A stretch of DNA of 64,000 nt from Altererythrobacter sp. ZODW24. Its GTDB lineage: Bacteria > Pseudomonadota > Alphaproteobacteria > Sphingomonadales > Sphingomonadaceae. Position 1 is the stretch's first letter; every line of letters begins with the position of its first letter. The stretch spans positions 1,330,001 through 1,394,000 of the forward strand of contig NZ_CP031155.1 of NCBI RefSeq assembly GCF_003344885.1. The letters run 5' to 3'. This document shows, in pieces, positions 1 through 8,366 of this stretch. The position numbers and the translations under genes are program-made. The notes below the pieces were generated by a model. It did not search any database, was not told where the DNA came from, and saw nothing but the letters and a program-made list of their open reading frames with translations.

Positions 1-517
1 CCAGCGTGTCGGCATAGGCCGCATTGGTGATCCAGAACTTCGTGCCGTTGAGGATATAGCCGCCCTGCACGGCTTCGGCGCGCAGCTTCATGGAAACGAC
101 GTCCGATCCGGCGTTTGCCTCCGACATCGCAAGCGATCCCACATGCTCACCGGAGATCAGACCGGGCAGATATTTCGCCTTCTGCTCGGCATTGCCCCAC
201 GCCTTGATTTGATTGACGCACAGATTGGAATGCGCGCCGTAAGAAAGTCCGACCGACGCGCTCGCTCGGCTGACTTCCTCGACGGCGATCACGTGTTCCA
301 GATAACCAAGCCCCAGCCCGCCATCTTCTTCGCTGACAGTAATGCCGTGCAAGCCCAGCGCGCCCATTTGCGGCCACAGCTCCTGCGGGAACCAGTCCTC
401 GCGGTCCGTCTTCTCGGCCAGCGGTGCAATTTGCTCATCGGCAAAGCGGGCTGTGGTCTCGCGGATCATCTCGGCGGTTTCGCCCAGCTGGAAATCGAAA
501 TCGGGGGTCGCGCGCAT
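1..517 (-). CDS. ivd: Isovaleryl-CoA dehydrogenase, N-terminal part (runs off window)
   Basis: Reading the minus strand from the ATG at 517 gives 172 residues before the window edge. They form the N-terminal and start of the middle domain of an acyl-CoA dehydrogenase. The stretches [36 protein letters not shown] and [19 protein letters not shown] are typical of isovaleryl-CoA dehydrogenase, the FAD enzyme that oxidises isovaleryl-CoA to 3-methylcrotonyl-CoA in leucine breakdown. GGAGAG lies just upstream of the ATG as ribosome binding site. The catalytic glutamate and the C-terminal helical domain lie outside the window. The gene is divergent from the histidine kinase; the 173-base gap contains a small inverted repeat, CATTG-N4-CAATG at 608-621, a weak operator candidate. 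The assignment to the isovaleryl type rests on motif recall; another branched-chain acyl-CoA dehydrogenase is the alternative. Confidence 0.88.
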   Translation of the reverse strand, partial: MRATPDFDFQLGETAEMIRETTARFADEQIAPLAEKTDREDWFPQELWPQMGALGLHGITVSEEDGGLGLGYLEHVIAVEEVSRASASVGLSYGAHSNLCVNQIKAWGNAEQKAKYLPGLISGEHVGSLAMSEANAGSDVVSMKLRAEAVQGGYILNGTKFWITNAAYADTL

Positions 518-690
518 GTTCTCTCCTGTTGGATAGCCGCATACCTGCTGGAGGGCGCATATAGCAACAAGCAGGCATCATTCGATCAAGCTTGCGCAAT
601 AATTTTCCATTGGATTCAATGCACGCAATCGAGTGCGCGGGATAGCAATTGCTTTTACAGGTCAACGCCTTATCACCTCGGTTCGAAAAA

Positions 691-2202
691 ATGCGCACTC
701 CTGACTTAATGCCTTGGCCCGATGCGAAGCCACCAGAACCCGCCCTTTGCGGCGAGGATGAGCGGGCAACCGTGCTGGCCGCTTACGGCTTTGACGAGCT
801 GGAGGATGATCCCGAACTCTGCGAAATCGTCAAGTTCGCTGCCGAATTATGCGACGCCCCAACGGTTCTGGTTTCGATTGTGGAACGGGAGCGTCAGCGC
901 TTCATCGCGCGCGAGGGTCTGGAAGACCGCGAAACACCCCGGCCAACATCATTCTGCGCCCATGCGATGCTGCAGACAGAACCGATGGAAGTGCCCGATG
1001 CGCGCCTAGACGAACGTTTTGAGAAAAACCCGCTTGTTTTGGGCCATCCACACGTTCGCTTTTACGCGGGGGCGCCGCTCGTTTCGGGTGAAGGCGCTCC
1101 GATAGGCGCGCTGTGCGTCATCGATACAAAGCCGCGTTCGGGTGGGCTGACTGATATGCAACGCAGCGGCCTCAAGGTTCTCGCTGCATCCGTGATGCGC
1201 CGCCTTCGCCATCGCCGCGAAACGCTGGCACAGGAAGAAACTGAACAACAGAATGACCGTGATCTCCGCGAACTCGTCGATCTGATCCCGCAAATCACAT
1301 TCTCGATGACAAGCGATGGAACGTTCGACTTTTTCAACAAGGGTTGGTTTGACTTTACCCGGGCCAAGCCGCCAAAAACGTCTGAGGACTGGCGCGGTTT
1401 TATCCATCCCGATGATCACGAACCGGCATTCACGGATTGGTACAAGGCCGTCGAAAATGGCGAGTCATTTCAGGCTCAATTCCGGGTGCAGAATGCCGCT
1501 GGTGACTGGCGCTGGATGCTCTCGCGGGTCAATCCGATCGGGTCTGATACAAGCGGTCAGCGGTGGTTTGGCACACTTACCGACATTGATGATGCACACC
1601 GCGAGGCAGAGACCAACGAGATCCTGTCACGCGAACTGTCGCACCGGATCAAGAATATTTTTGCGGTCGTCGCAGGCCTCATATCGCTATCATCCCGCGG
1701 CCAACCGGAAGTGGCGGGCTTTGCAGAAGAGCTTAACGGCAAGATCACTGCTTTGGGCCGGGCGCATGACTTTGTTCGCCCGATCGACGGCGCAAAGGGC
1801 GAAAATTTGGGCGGCCTGCTGCAAGAATTGATGGCGCCCTATGGAACGGGCGCGAAAGCGCGCGCGAAAGTGAGCGGGACAGACATCACTATAGGTGTCC
1901 GGGCCGCAACGCCGCTGGCACTCGTGTTCCACGAACTCGCAACGAATAGCGCAAAATATGGCGCGCTATCGGCCGCCGAAGGCGCTGTCGCTATAGACAT
2001 TATGAGCGAGGGCGGCGACGCTATTGTTACGTGGACCGAGACGGGCGGACCAATGCCTGAGGAGCCGAGCCACCGCGGCTTCGGATCGCGGCTTGTCGAA
2101 CTAAGCGTTGAGGGCCAGCTGCAAGGGACGTTGTCCCGCAATTGGAGGCCCGAGGGCTTGGAAGTAACTCTGCAAATCCCTCTCAGCGCCATTGCCGGCT
2201 AG
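691..2202 (+). CDS. GAF-PAS sensor histidine kinase, HWE family
   Basis: 503 residues from the ATG at 691; a TTG at 649 would add 14 residues without a better ribosome binding site. There are no membrane segments, so it is probably cytoplasmic. Residues about 20-180 are a GAF domain (FYAGAPL, GALCVID), about 195-300 a PAS domain with its PAC tail (RWFGTLTDI), and 305-503 the kinase core. The phospho-acceptor is H318 in SRELSHRIKN. The N-box HELATNSAKYGAL and the W448-x-E450 motif in VTWTETGG place it in the HWE/HisKA_2 group. The PAS domain lacks the LOV cysteine motif, so flavin-based light sensing is not supported. No response regulator is adjacent. HWE kinases in this order often feed the PhyR general stress response; that partner is inference. 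Confidence 0.85.
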   Translation: MRTPDLMPWPDAKPPEPALCGEDERATVLAAYGFDELEDDPELCEIVKFAAELCDAPTVLVSIVERERQRFIAREGLEDRETPRPTSFCAHAMLQTEPMEVPDARLDERFEKNPLVLGHPHVRFYAGAPLVSGEGAPIGALCVIDTKPRSGGLTDMQRSGLKVLAASVMRRLRHRRETLAQEETEQQNDRDLRELVDLIPQITFSMTSDGTFDFFNKGWFDFTRAKPPKTSEDWRGFIHPDDHEPAFTDWYKAVENGESFQAQFRVQNAAGDWRWMLSRVNPIGSDTSGQRWFGTLTDIDDAHREAETNEILSRELSHRIKNIFAVVAGLISLSSRGQPEVAGFAEELNGKITALGRAHDFVRPIDGAKGENLGGLLQELMAPYGTGAKARAKVSGTDITIGVRAATPLALVFHELATNSAKYGALSAAEGAVAIDIMSEGGDAIVTWTETGGPMPEEPSHRGFGSRLVELSVEGQLQGTLSRNWRPEGLEVTLQIPLSAIAG

Positions 2203-2267
2203 AGATACCGCCACACTTTTCCCAAGCATCTTCCTTTGCCCGAAGCGACCGCTTAGGGTCTGCGGCG

Positions 2268-3035
2268 ATGACTGAAACTGCCGACATGTTGCTACGCTTT
2301 GATGCGGTGCGAAAGGCTTACGGCGCCATCGTCGCAGTCGATTCCGTTTCGCTCGATATCGCGGCGGGCAGCTTTGTTGCGCTGGTTGGCGCATCGGGGT
2401 CGGGCAAATCCACTCTGCTCAAGACTGTGAACCGGTTGGCTGAACCGACCAGCGGCAGCGTTGTGCTTGCGGGTGAGGACGTGCTCTCGCTTGAGCCACA
2501 CATTTTGCGCCGCAGGATTGGCTATGTCTTTCAGGGCATCGGCCTGTTCCCGCACATGACGGTCGCCGAAAACATCGCCATCGGGCCGCGGATTGCAGGT
2601 GATCGCGGCAATATGGCCCGCGTGTCGGAGCTGCTTGATCTCGTCGAATTGGACGACAGCTTTGCACCGCGCCTGCCGCATGAATTATCGGGCGGGCAAC
2701 GCCAGCGTGTCGGCGTGGCTCGTGCACTCGCGGCCCAGCCGCATCTGTTGCTCATGGACGAGCCCTTTGGCGCGCTCGACCCAGTGACCCGAGATGCCTT
2801 GGGCCATGCCGTGCGCGCACTCCATGACCGGCTCGGCCTGAACACAGTAATGGTCACCCATGATATGGCCGAAGCACTGCTGCTGGCTGACCGCGTATTG
2901 GTGATGGACGACGGCAAAGTGGTCGCCGATGAAGTACCCAAGTCGCTGCTCGGCGGAGCGGGCGGCGATGTCGCACAGGCGCTGGTCGCAGTGCCGCGTG
3001 ATCAGGCAAAAGCACTAGCGGGGCTCACGCCATGA
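2268..3035 (+). CDS. ABC transporter ATP-binding protein, quaternary amine / OpuC type
   Basis: 255-residue ATPase subunit. Walker A GASGSGKST is at 41-49, the Q-loop glutamine at about 89, the signature LSGGQ at 140-144 and Walker B LLLMDEP at 160-166. The VMVTHDMAEAL stretch supplies the switch histidine. An in-frame start further upstream would overlap the kinase gene and adds no recognisable sequence, so the ATG at 2268 is chosen. It overlaps the next gene by ATGA, so the two are translationally coupled. It lacks the C-terminal CBS pair of classical OpuCA/OpuAA. By context it energises uptake of a small solute such as glycine betaine, choline, carnitine or ergothioneine; the substrate cannot be read from sequence. 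Confidence 0.9.
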   Translation: MTETADMLLRFDAVRKAYGAIVAVDSVSLDIAAGSFVALVGASGSGKSTLLKTVNRLAEPTSGSVVLAGEDVLSLEPHILRRRIGYVFQGIGLFPHMTVAENIAIGPRIAGDRGNMARVSELLDLVELDDSFAPRLPHELSGGQRQRVGVARALAAQPHLLLMDEPFGALDPVTRDALGHAVRALHDRLGLNTVMVTHDMAEALLLADRVLVMDDGKVVADEVPKSLLGGAGGDVAQALVAVPRDQAKALAGLTP

Positions 3036-4567
3036 GCGGTGTGGGAAGCGCTCTTCTCGGCCTCGGCGACAAGCTGGCCGAGCACGTCATCCTCAGCGCT
3101 TCTGCTTTGGCACTCGGCACCATTATCGCTTTGCCCCTAGCAATATGGGCCGGCCGTTCGCAGACAGTGTCGCGGTTGTCGCTTGGGTTTGCCAGTCTGG
3201 TCCAAACCGTACCGGCGCTGGCCTTGCTGGCGCTGTTCTTCCCAATCCTTCTGAGCCTGAGGGCGGTCTTTGGCGAAGGTCTGCCCACACTAGGATTTTT
3301 GCCCGCGTTGCTCGCTCTGTCGCTCTATGCGCTGCTGCCAATCTTGCGCAATGCCGTGACAGCACGCGCCAATCTCGACCCCGGTGTGCTTGAGGCTGCA
3401 GACGGGGTTGGTATGACCGGGTGGCAGAAATTGCGACTGATCGAGGCGCCGCTTTCAGCTCCCTTTGTGATGGCCGGGATCAGGACAGCAGCGGTTTGGA
3501 CCATCGGCGCGGCGACGCTTTCTACCACTATTGGTCAACCTAGCCTTGGTGATCCCATTTTTGCCGGTTTGCAGACTCAAAACTGGGCGCTGGTACTGGC
3601 AGGCTGCATCATGTCGGCTGGCCTAGCGATCTTGGCAGACAGCCTGCTCGGCTTGGTTGAGAAGGGCCTGCGCGACCGGCGGAAATGGATGGTCTGGGCT
3701 GGCTCAGGACTTGCCGCATTTGGGCTGATCGCAGCCTTTGTATCGCAACAAGCGGAGGACGATGACACAATCACCATCGGCGCCAAGAGCTTTTCCGAAC
3801 AGTACATTCTCGCCCGCCTTATCGGCCAGCGGCTGCAGGATGCGGGCTTCTCCGTCCGCTACCGCGACGGGCTGGGATCAGCCGTGGTGCATGAAGCCGT
3901 CACGAGCGGTGCGATTGATATTTCGATCGACTATTCCGGCACGCTCTGGACCAACCAGCTGGGCCGCGAAGACAGCGTTCCAGCGGGCGAAATGCTATCC
4001 GAAATCGGCAGGTGGGAACGCGAAACATCGGGAACGGTGATGCTCGGCGCGCTCGGCTTTGAGAACGCTTATGCATTCGCCATGAAGCAGGATCGCGCTG
4101 AACAGCTAGGCATCCGATCTCTCGACGATCTCGCAAGGGCAGCGCCGCAGCTCGTGGTCGGCGGCGATGTCGAGTTTTTCGAACGGCCCGAATGGATCGC
4201 GGTGCGTGATGCTTACAGCTTCGATTTCGCGCAGCAGCGGACTTTCACCAGCACATTTATGTATGACGCGCTGACCGGCGGAGAGGCCGATGTGATCAGC
4301 GCCTATACCTCTGACGGAAGGATAGCCGCTGACAAGCTTGTGGTGCTCGAAGACCCCAGAGACGCCCTGCCGGCCTATGACGCACTGGTGCTGATTGCGC
4401 CCAAACATGCGGAGAACGCACGGCTGCTATCTGCGCTGCAGCCGCTTGTCGGGGCGATCAATGTTGACGCTATGCGGGAAGCAAATTTCGCAGTCGACCG
4501 GCTGGAGAACAAGCAATCGCCAGAGCAAGCCGCCGACGCGCTCGCAGCGAAACTTGGCATCGATTAA
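3032..4567 (+). CDS. ABC permease fused to substrate-binding domain (OpuCB-OpuCC / EgtU type)
   Basis: 511 residues. Residues 1 to about 235 are a membrane permease domain of five or six helices with an EAA-type loop (LEAADGVGMTGWQKLRLIEAPL). A further helix at about 218-237 leads into a C-terminal OpuAC-like binding domain from about residue 245 (TITIGAKSFSEQYILARLIG through VDRLENKQSPEQAADAL). This one-protein permease/receptor layout is known from bile, betaine and ergothioneine importers (BilEB, EgtU, some OpuC relatives). With the overlapping ATPase upstream it forms a complete two-gene importer. The stop overlaps by four bases the stop of the convergent methyltransferase gene at 4564. 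Substrate is unknown; quaternary amines are the family expectation. Confidence 0.88.
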   Translation: MSGVGSALLGLGDKLAEHVILSASALALGTIIALPLAIWAGRSQTVSRLSLGFASLVQTVPALALLALFFPILLSLRAVFGEGLPTLGFLPALLALSLYALLPILRNAVTARANLDPGVLEAADGVGMTGWQKLRLIEAPLSAPFVMAGIRTAAVWTIGAATLSTTIGQPSLGDPIFAGLQTQNWALVLAGCIMSAGLAILADSLLGLVEKGLRDRRKWMVWAGSGLAAFGLIAAFVSQQAEDDDTITIGAKSFSEQYILARLIGQRLQDAGFSVRYRDGLGSAVVHEAVTSGAIDISIDYSGTLWTNQLGREDSVPAGEMLSEIGRWERETSGTVMLGALGFENAYAFAMKQDRAEQLGIRSLDDLARAAPQLVVGGDVEFFERPEWIAVRDAYSFDFAQQRTFTSTFMYDALTGGEADVISAYTSDGRIAADKLVVLEDPRDALPAYDALVLIAPKHAENARLLSALQPLVGAINVDAMREANFAVDRLENKQSPEQAADALAAKLGID

Positions 4568-5625
4568 GCGAAGCCAACCCCGTCAGGCCATGATGGAGCG
4601 GACAGGCCCATAACTTTGAACAAGCTACCCATCTGATCATCGTCAGCGAGCCGTTTTCGCGCCGCTTCCAGCTCGCCCGCATATTGCGGCGCAGCTTTGG
4701 CGAGATTTTCAGCGCGCTGATCAATACCGAGCCCGCGCAGGAAATGGCCTTGTGTTACAGTGCCCATCCATTTGCATTCGCGCGACTGGGCAATCTGCGC
4801 CAGCGTAGCAAAATCGACATGTGCAGTCAGGTCAGCCGTGCCGGGCGCCATAAAGGGATCAACCTTCTTGTGATTGGCAATCGCTTGCAACGTCGATCCG
4901 GTCCGCTTTTCCGCATGGCCGTAATCAATCAGCAGCGCCGCCCCGCCTTGTGCGTTCAGACGCCCTGCGACCTCGAACATAGTAGCCGCTGCCCCGGAAC
5001 AACTCTCGATAATCGTGTCGTCAGGGAGCCCGCGCATATCCTCCGGAACGGCCGAATCCATCGGCTGTGTGCCGGCGACAGGAATGAACTTCGCAGCGCG
5101 CTCATCAAAGCCCACCATCCGCTCGCGCCAGCCATCGGCCGTCTTGACCATTTGGCGGATGGGTAGCGCATCAAGAAACTCATTGCCGATTATGAGCACA
5201 GTTCCTTCCATCGGGACGGTCGAGAGGTCGTGATGGAATTGCGCACGGGGCAAGGCTTCGAGCTGGATATCGCGCAACGCGGTCGAGCCCTCGACCAAAT
5301 GCACTTCAGGTTCCAGCCCGTAGCGTTTTGCAGCGCGCAGCGCGTCTTTCGCCAGCGTTCCTCTGCCGGGCCCGAGCTCGACGTAATGGACATAGTCATC
5401 GCGGCCCGCACGGATCCACAGATCAGCCATCCATAGTCCAATCAGCTCGCCGAACATCTGGCTGATTTCGGGCGCAGTCACAAAATCGCCTGCTGCCCCC
5501 AGCGGGTCCTTATCAGCGTAATAGCGCGCGTTGCTCTCGCCCATATAATGCTGGAGCGAAAGCGGGCCGGTGTTGGCAATCAGCCGCTGAAAACTGGCAG
5601 TAAGATCACCGGAGCTTTCGCTCAT
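4564..5625 (-). CDS. SAM-dependent methyltransferase, MidA/NDUFAF7 (DUF185) family
   Basis: 353 residues. The N-terminus carries the DUF185 signature (YMGESNARYYADKDPLG, GDFVTAPEISQMFGE) and the SAM-binding loop VELGPGRGT at about 82-90. The mitochondrial relative NDUFAF7/MidA methylates an arginine of a complex I subunit, so a role in NADH dehydrogenase assembly is a family-based guess. Its start overlaps the lgt stop by ATGA (5622-5625), so it is the second gene of an lgt operon. The 3' end overlaps the convergent transporter gene by four bases, leaving no room for an intergenic terminator. Confidence 0.85.
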   Translation of the reverse strand: MSESSGDLTASFQRLIANTGPLSLQHYMGESNARYYADKDPLGAAGDFVTAPEISQMFGELIGLWMADLWIRAGRDDYVHYVELGPGRGTLAKDALRAAKRYGLEPEVHLVEGSTALRDIQLEALPRAQFHHDLSTVPMEGTVLIIGNEFLDALPIRQMVKTADGWRERMVGFDERAAKFIPVAGTQPMDSAVPEDMRGLPDDTIIESCSGAAATMFEVAGRLNAQGGAALLIDYGHAEKRTGSTLQAIANHKKVDPFMAPGTADLTAHVDFATLAQIAQSRECKWMGTVTQGHFLRGLGIDQRAENLAKAAPQYAGELEAARKRLADDDQMGSLFKVMGLSAPSWPDGVGFA

Positions 5626-6530
5626 GCTTCTTTCGGCTCGGGCTCAGGCTCAGGCGGCAGCTTCACGTCTCCGCTGCCCATGGCAGGTTTGACCAGCGAG
5701 TAGGCCATCACCGCAATGCCGATCAGGATCAATGGGACCGAAAGCCACTGACCCATCGACAAGCCTGTCCGCACGGCAAACTCTGCCAGTTGCGAATCCG
5801 GCTCGCGGAAATATTCGACTGTAAAACGCCCCAGCCCCATGCCCGTAGTGAACACCCCGACCAGGAGCCCCGGACGCCAGCGCGCCCGTGTGCGCCAGAA
5901 CATATATAGCAGGATCACAAGTAGGATCGCGCCTTCGAGAATCGCTTCGTAGAGCTGGCTGGGATGCCTTGCAAAGCTGTCCGCACCAGGGAAAACCATT
6001 CCCCATGGCAAGTCCGGTGAAGCCTCGCGGCCCCACAGTTCGCCGTTCACGAAATTGGCTAGGCGGCCAAGCAACATGCCCATCGGCACAGTGACTGCAA
6101 TATAATCACACACACGCAGGAAACTCAGCTTGCCTCGCATGGTTACGAACGTCAGCGCAAGAACCACACCAAGCAGGCCGCCATGGAAGCTCATTCCGCC
6201 ATCCCACAGGCGCAGTAGCTTGTAACTTACGAAACCGTCGCCTTCGAATGATGTGAAGAGCGACTGGTCGTAGAACATCGCGTAGCCAAGCCGCCCACCA
6301 AGAATCACACCAAGCGTGCAATAGAAGAACAGATCATCGACATGCCGCTGTGCCATCGGTGCACCCGGCGTCTTGATCATCTTTGACACATGCCAATAGG
6401 CGAACAATAGCCCGCCCAAATAGGCGAGCGAATAGTATCGCAGAGTAAAGAATCCGAGGTCGATACCCTCGGTAAGGCCCAAATCGGACCAAAGAAGTGG
6501 CGGCGAAGCCGCAGCCAATAGTGACAGCAA
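5622..6530 (-). CDS. lgt: Prolipoprotein diacylglyceryl transferase
   Basis: 302-residue integral membrane enzyme that transfers diacylglycerol from phosphatidylglycerol to the lipobox cysteine of prolipoproteins. The Lgt signature GRLANFVNGELWGR at 155-168 holds the expected arginine, asparagine and glutamate, and H116 in SFHGGLLG is the conserved histidine of the family. About seven hydrophobic segments are visible. The C-terminus is Pro/Glu rich (PPEPEPEPKEA). It is first of two coupled genes with the MidA-type methyltransferase. Likely substrates within this window are the M1 peptidase and the family 5 binding protein, both with clear lipoboxes. Confidence 0.96.
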   Translation of the reverse strand: MLSLLAAASPPLLWSDLGLTEGIDLGFFTLRYYSLAYLGGLLFAYWHVSKMIKTPGAPMAQRHVDDLFFYCTLGVILGGRLGYAMFYDQSLFTSFEGDGFVSYKLLRLWDGGMSFHGGLLGVVLALTFVTMRGKLSFLRVCDYIAVTVPMGMLLGRLANFVNGELWGREASPDLPWGMVFPGADSFARHPSQLYEAILEGAILLVILLYMFWRTRARWRPGLLVGVFTTGMGLGRFTVEYFREPDSQLAEFAVRTGLSMGQWLSVPLILIGIAVMAYSLVKPAMGSGDVKLPPEPEPEPKEA

Positions 6531-6668
6531 GGCGCTAACCCCTTAAGAAGTAGCCCGCCGCGCGGGTCTTTCGCGCGGCTTTTGGCATAGGCAGACAAGC
6601 GGCGAAAGACCGCATGGTGCCGAAGTGCCGACAAATTTGTTGAACAACCTTGATTGGAGAAGAGGCTG

Positions 6669-8366
6669 ATGGCGACGGAACTCGATAATGCGCTGAACGA
6701 TATTATGGATGCGCTGATTGCACCTGGTGCGATGTTCGAGTTGGAGACGGTGGAGCGTTTCGGACGCGAGCTACCCTCGATAAAGGGCGCGCCTCCCAGC
6801 CTCGCGCATTACTTTGCGCATTTCTGCAACGAACATAAAGACGCGACCTTTATCGTTGATGGCGACCTCCGTCTGACCTTTGGCGAGACATATGCTGCTG
6901 CCCGTCAGGTCGCTGGCGGACTGGTCGAAGGTTACGGCGTCGAGCGCGGCGACCGAATCGGTATTGCTGCACGCAACTCCGCTAATTGGATCGTCGCTTA
7001 CATGGCAGTCATTATGGCTGGCGGCTGCGCCACACTGCTCAATGGCTGGTGGACCGGCGAAGAACTGTCTGACGGTATCAAGCTCGCCAAGTGCAAATTC
7101 GTGCTTGCAGATGCTGGCCGCGCTGCCCGTCTCGAAGGCACCGGCCACGGCAGCGACATTGTTGTGTTCGAACATGATGGCCCGCCATCAAACGGCCTCG
7201 CCATTCTGAATGCCAAGGGCGGCGATGCCAGCACGGCGCTGCCTGAACTTGGGCCGGACGATGTTGCGACGATTCTCTACACGTCGGGCTCCACCGGCCA
7301 ATCCAAGGGCGCTTGGTCCGACCACCGAGGCGTAGTGCAAGGCGTATTCAACTACGTCGCCCAGACCGTGATGAGCCTGCACCTGCTCGCGTCGCGCGGC
7401 GAAGCGCCTACGGTTCAACCGTCAGCGCTTGTCGCTGTCCCGCTGTTCCATGTGACGGGTTCGATCCCGCTGTTCCTGCAAAGCTTCGCAATTGGTCGCA
7501 AGCTGGTGATGATCCCCAAATGGGATGCCGTCGCCGCGATGAAGGCAATTGCGGATGAGAAGATCACGTACTTCGTCGGCGTTCCGCTGATGAGCTATGA
7601 AATCGCCACGCATCCTGATCGTGATCAATACGACATGTCGAGCTGCATGAGCTTTGCCGCTGGCGGCGCACCGCGGCCGGTCGAACATGTTACCCGCATC
7701 AAAGAAGCATTCCCGGGCGGATTCCCGCTGCTCGGCTACGGCCTCACGGAAACCAACGCGGTCGGCTGCGGTAATTTCAACGAGAATTACATCGCCAAGC
7801 CGGAAAGCACCGGCAGGGCCAGCGTGCCGTTGGTTGATCTCGCGATCCTCGATGATGATGGCAACGCACTTGCTCAAGGCAAAGTCGGCGAAATTTCGAT
7901 CCGCAGCATCGCCAATTTCCGCGGCTATTGGGAAAATCCCGAAGCTACGGCATCGGCGATTATGGAAGACGGTTACTTCCGCACCGGCGACCTCGGCTAT
8001 CTCGACGAAGATGGCTATCTCTATATCGTCGACCGCAAGAAGGACATTATCATTCGCGGCGGCGAGAATATCTCCTGCATCGAAGTCGAACAGGGCATCT
8101 ACGCCCACGAAGACATCGTGGAATGCTCCTGCTTTGGACTTCCCGACGAGCGGTTGGGCGAAGTGCCTGCCGCGGTTTGGTACGCCAAGCCCGGCAGCGG
8201 TTTGACCGAAGAGAAACTGCGCGAGTTTCTTTCCGCCCATCTTGCCAAGTTCAAGATCCCCCAAACCATGTGGGAGGCAACGGAACCACTTCCTCGCCTC
8301 GGCACAGAGAAGATCGACAAACGCACCGTGCGTGACCAGTTTGCGGCGGGTTCGTCAGACGGGTGA
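6669..8366 (+). CDS. AMP-dependent acyl-CoA synthetase / ligase
   Basis: 565 residues of the adenylate-forming (ANL) superfamily, activating a carboxylate to an acyl-AMP and then a CoA thioester. The P-loop-like motif YTSGSTGQSKG lies near residue 203, the A5 motif GYGLTETNAVG follows, and the hinge/A8 region is TGDLGYLDEDGYLYIVDRKK and DIIIRGGENIS. The C-terminal catalytic lysine is in GTEKIDKR. The ATG at 6669 has a strong ribosome binding site (GGAGAAGAGG from 6655); a TTG at 6654 is less likely. Its stop overlaps the GTG of glnD. Organisation fits medium/long-chain fatty acyl-CoA ligases, but substrate is not deducible. Confidence 0.9.
   Translation: MATELDNALNDIMDALIAPGAMFELETVERFGRELPSIKGAPPSLAHYFAHFCNEHKDATFIVDGDLRLTFGETYAAARQVAGGLVEGYGVERGDRIGIAARNSANWIVAYMAVIMAGGCATLLNGWWTGEELSDGIKLAKCKFVLADAGRAARLEGTGHGSDIVVFEHDGPPSNGLAILNAKGGDASTALPELGPDDVATILYTSGSTGQSKGAWSDHRGVVQGVFNYVAQTVMSLHLLASRGEAPTVQPSALVAVPLFHVTGSIPLFLQSFAIGRKLVMIPKWDAVAAMKAIADEKITYFVGVPLMSYEIATHPDRDQYDMSSCMSFAAGGAPRPVEHVTRIKEAFPGGFPLLGYGLTETNAVGCGNFNENYIAKPESTGRASVPLVDLAILDDDGNALAQGKVGEISIRSIANFRGYWENPEATASAIMEDGYFRTGDLGYLDEDGYLYIVDRKKDIIIRGGENISCIEVEQGIYAHEDIVECSCFGLPDERLGEVPAAVWYAKPGSGLTEEKLREFLSAHLAKFKIPQTMWEATEPLPRLGTEKIDKRTVRDQFAAGSSDG

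Noticed and set aside
7422-8264. 280-codon open frame on the minus strand
   Set aside because: Antisense to the acyl-CoA ligase; no family resemblance.
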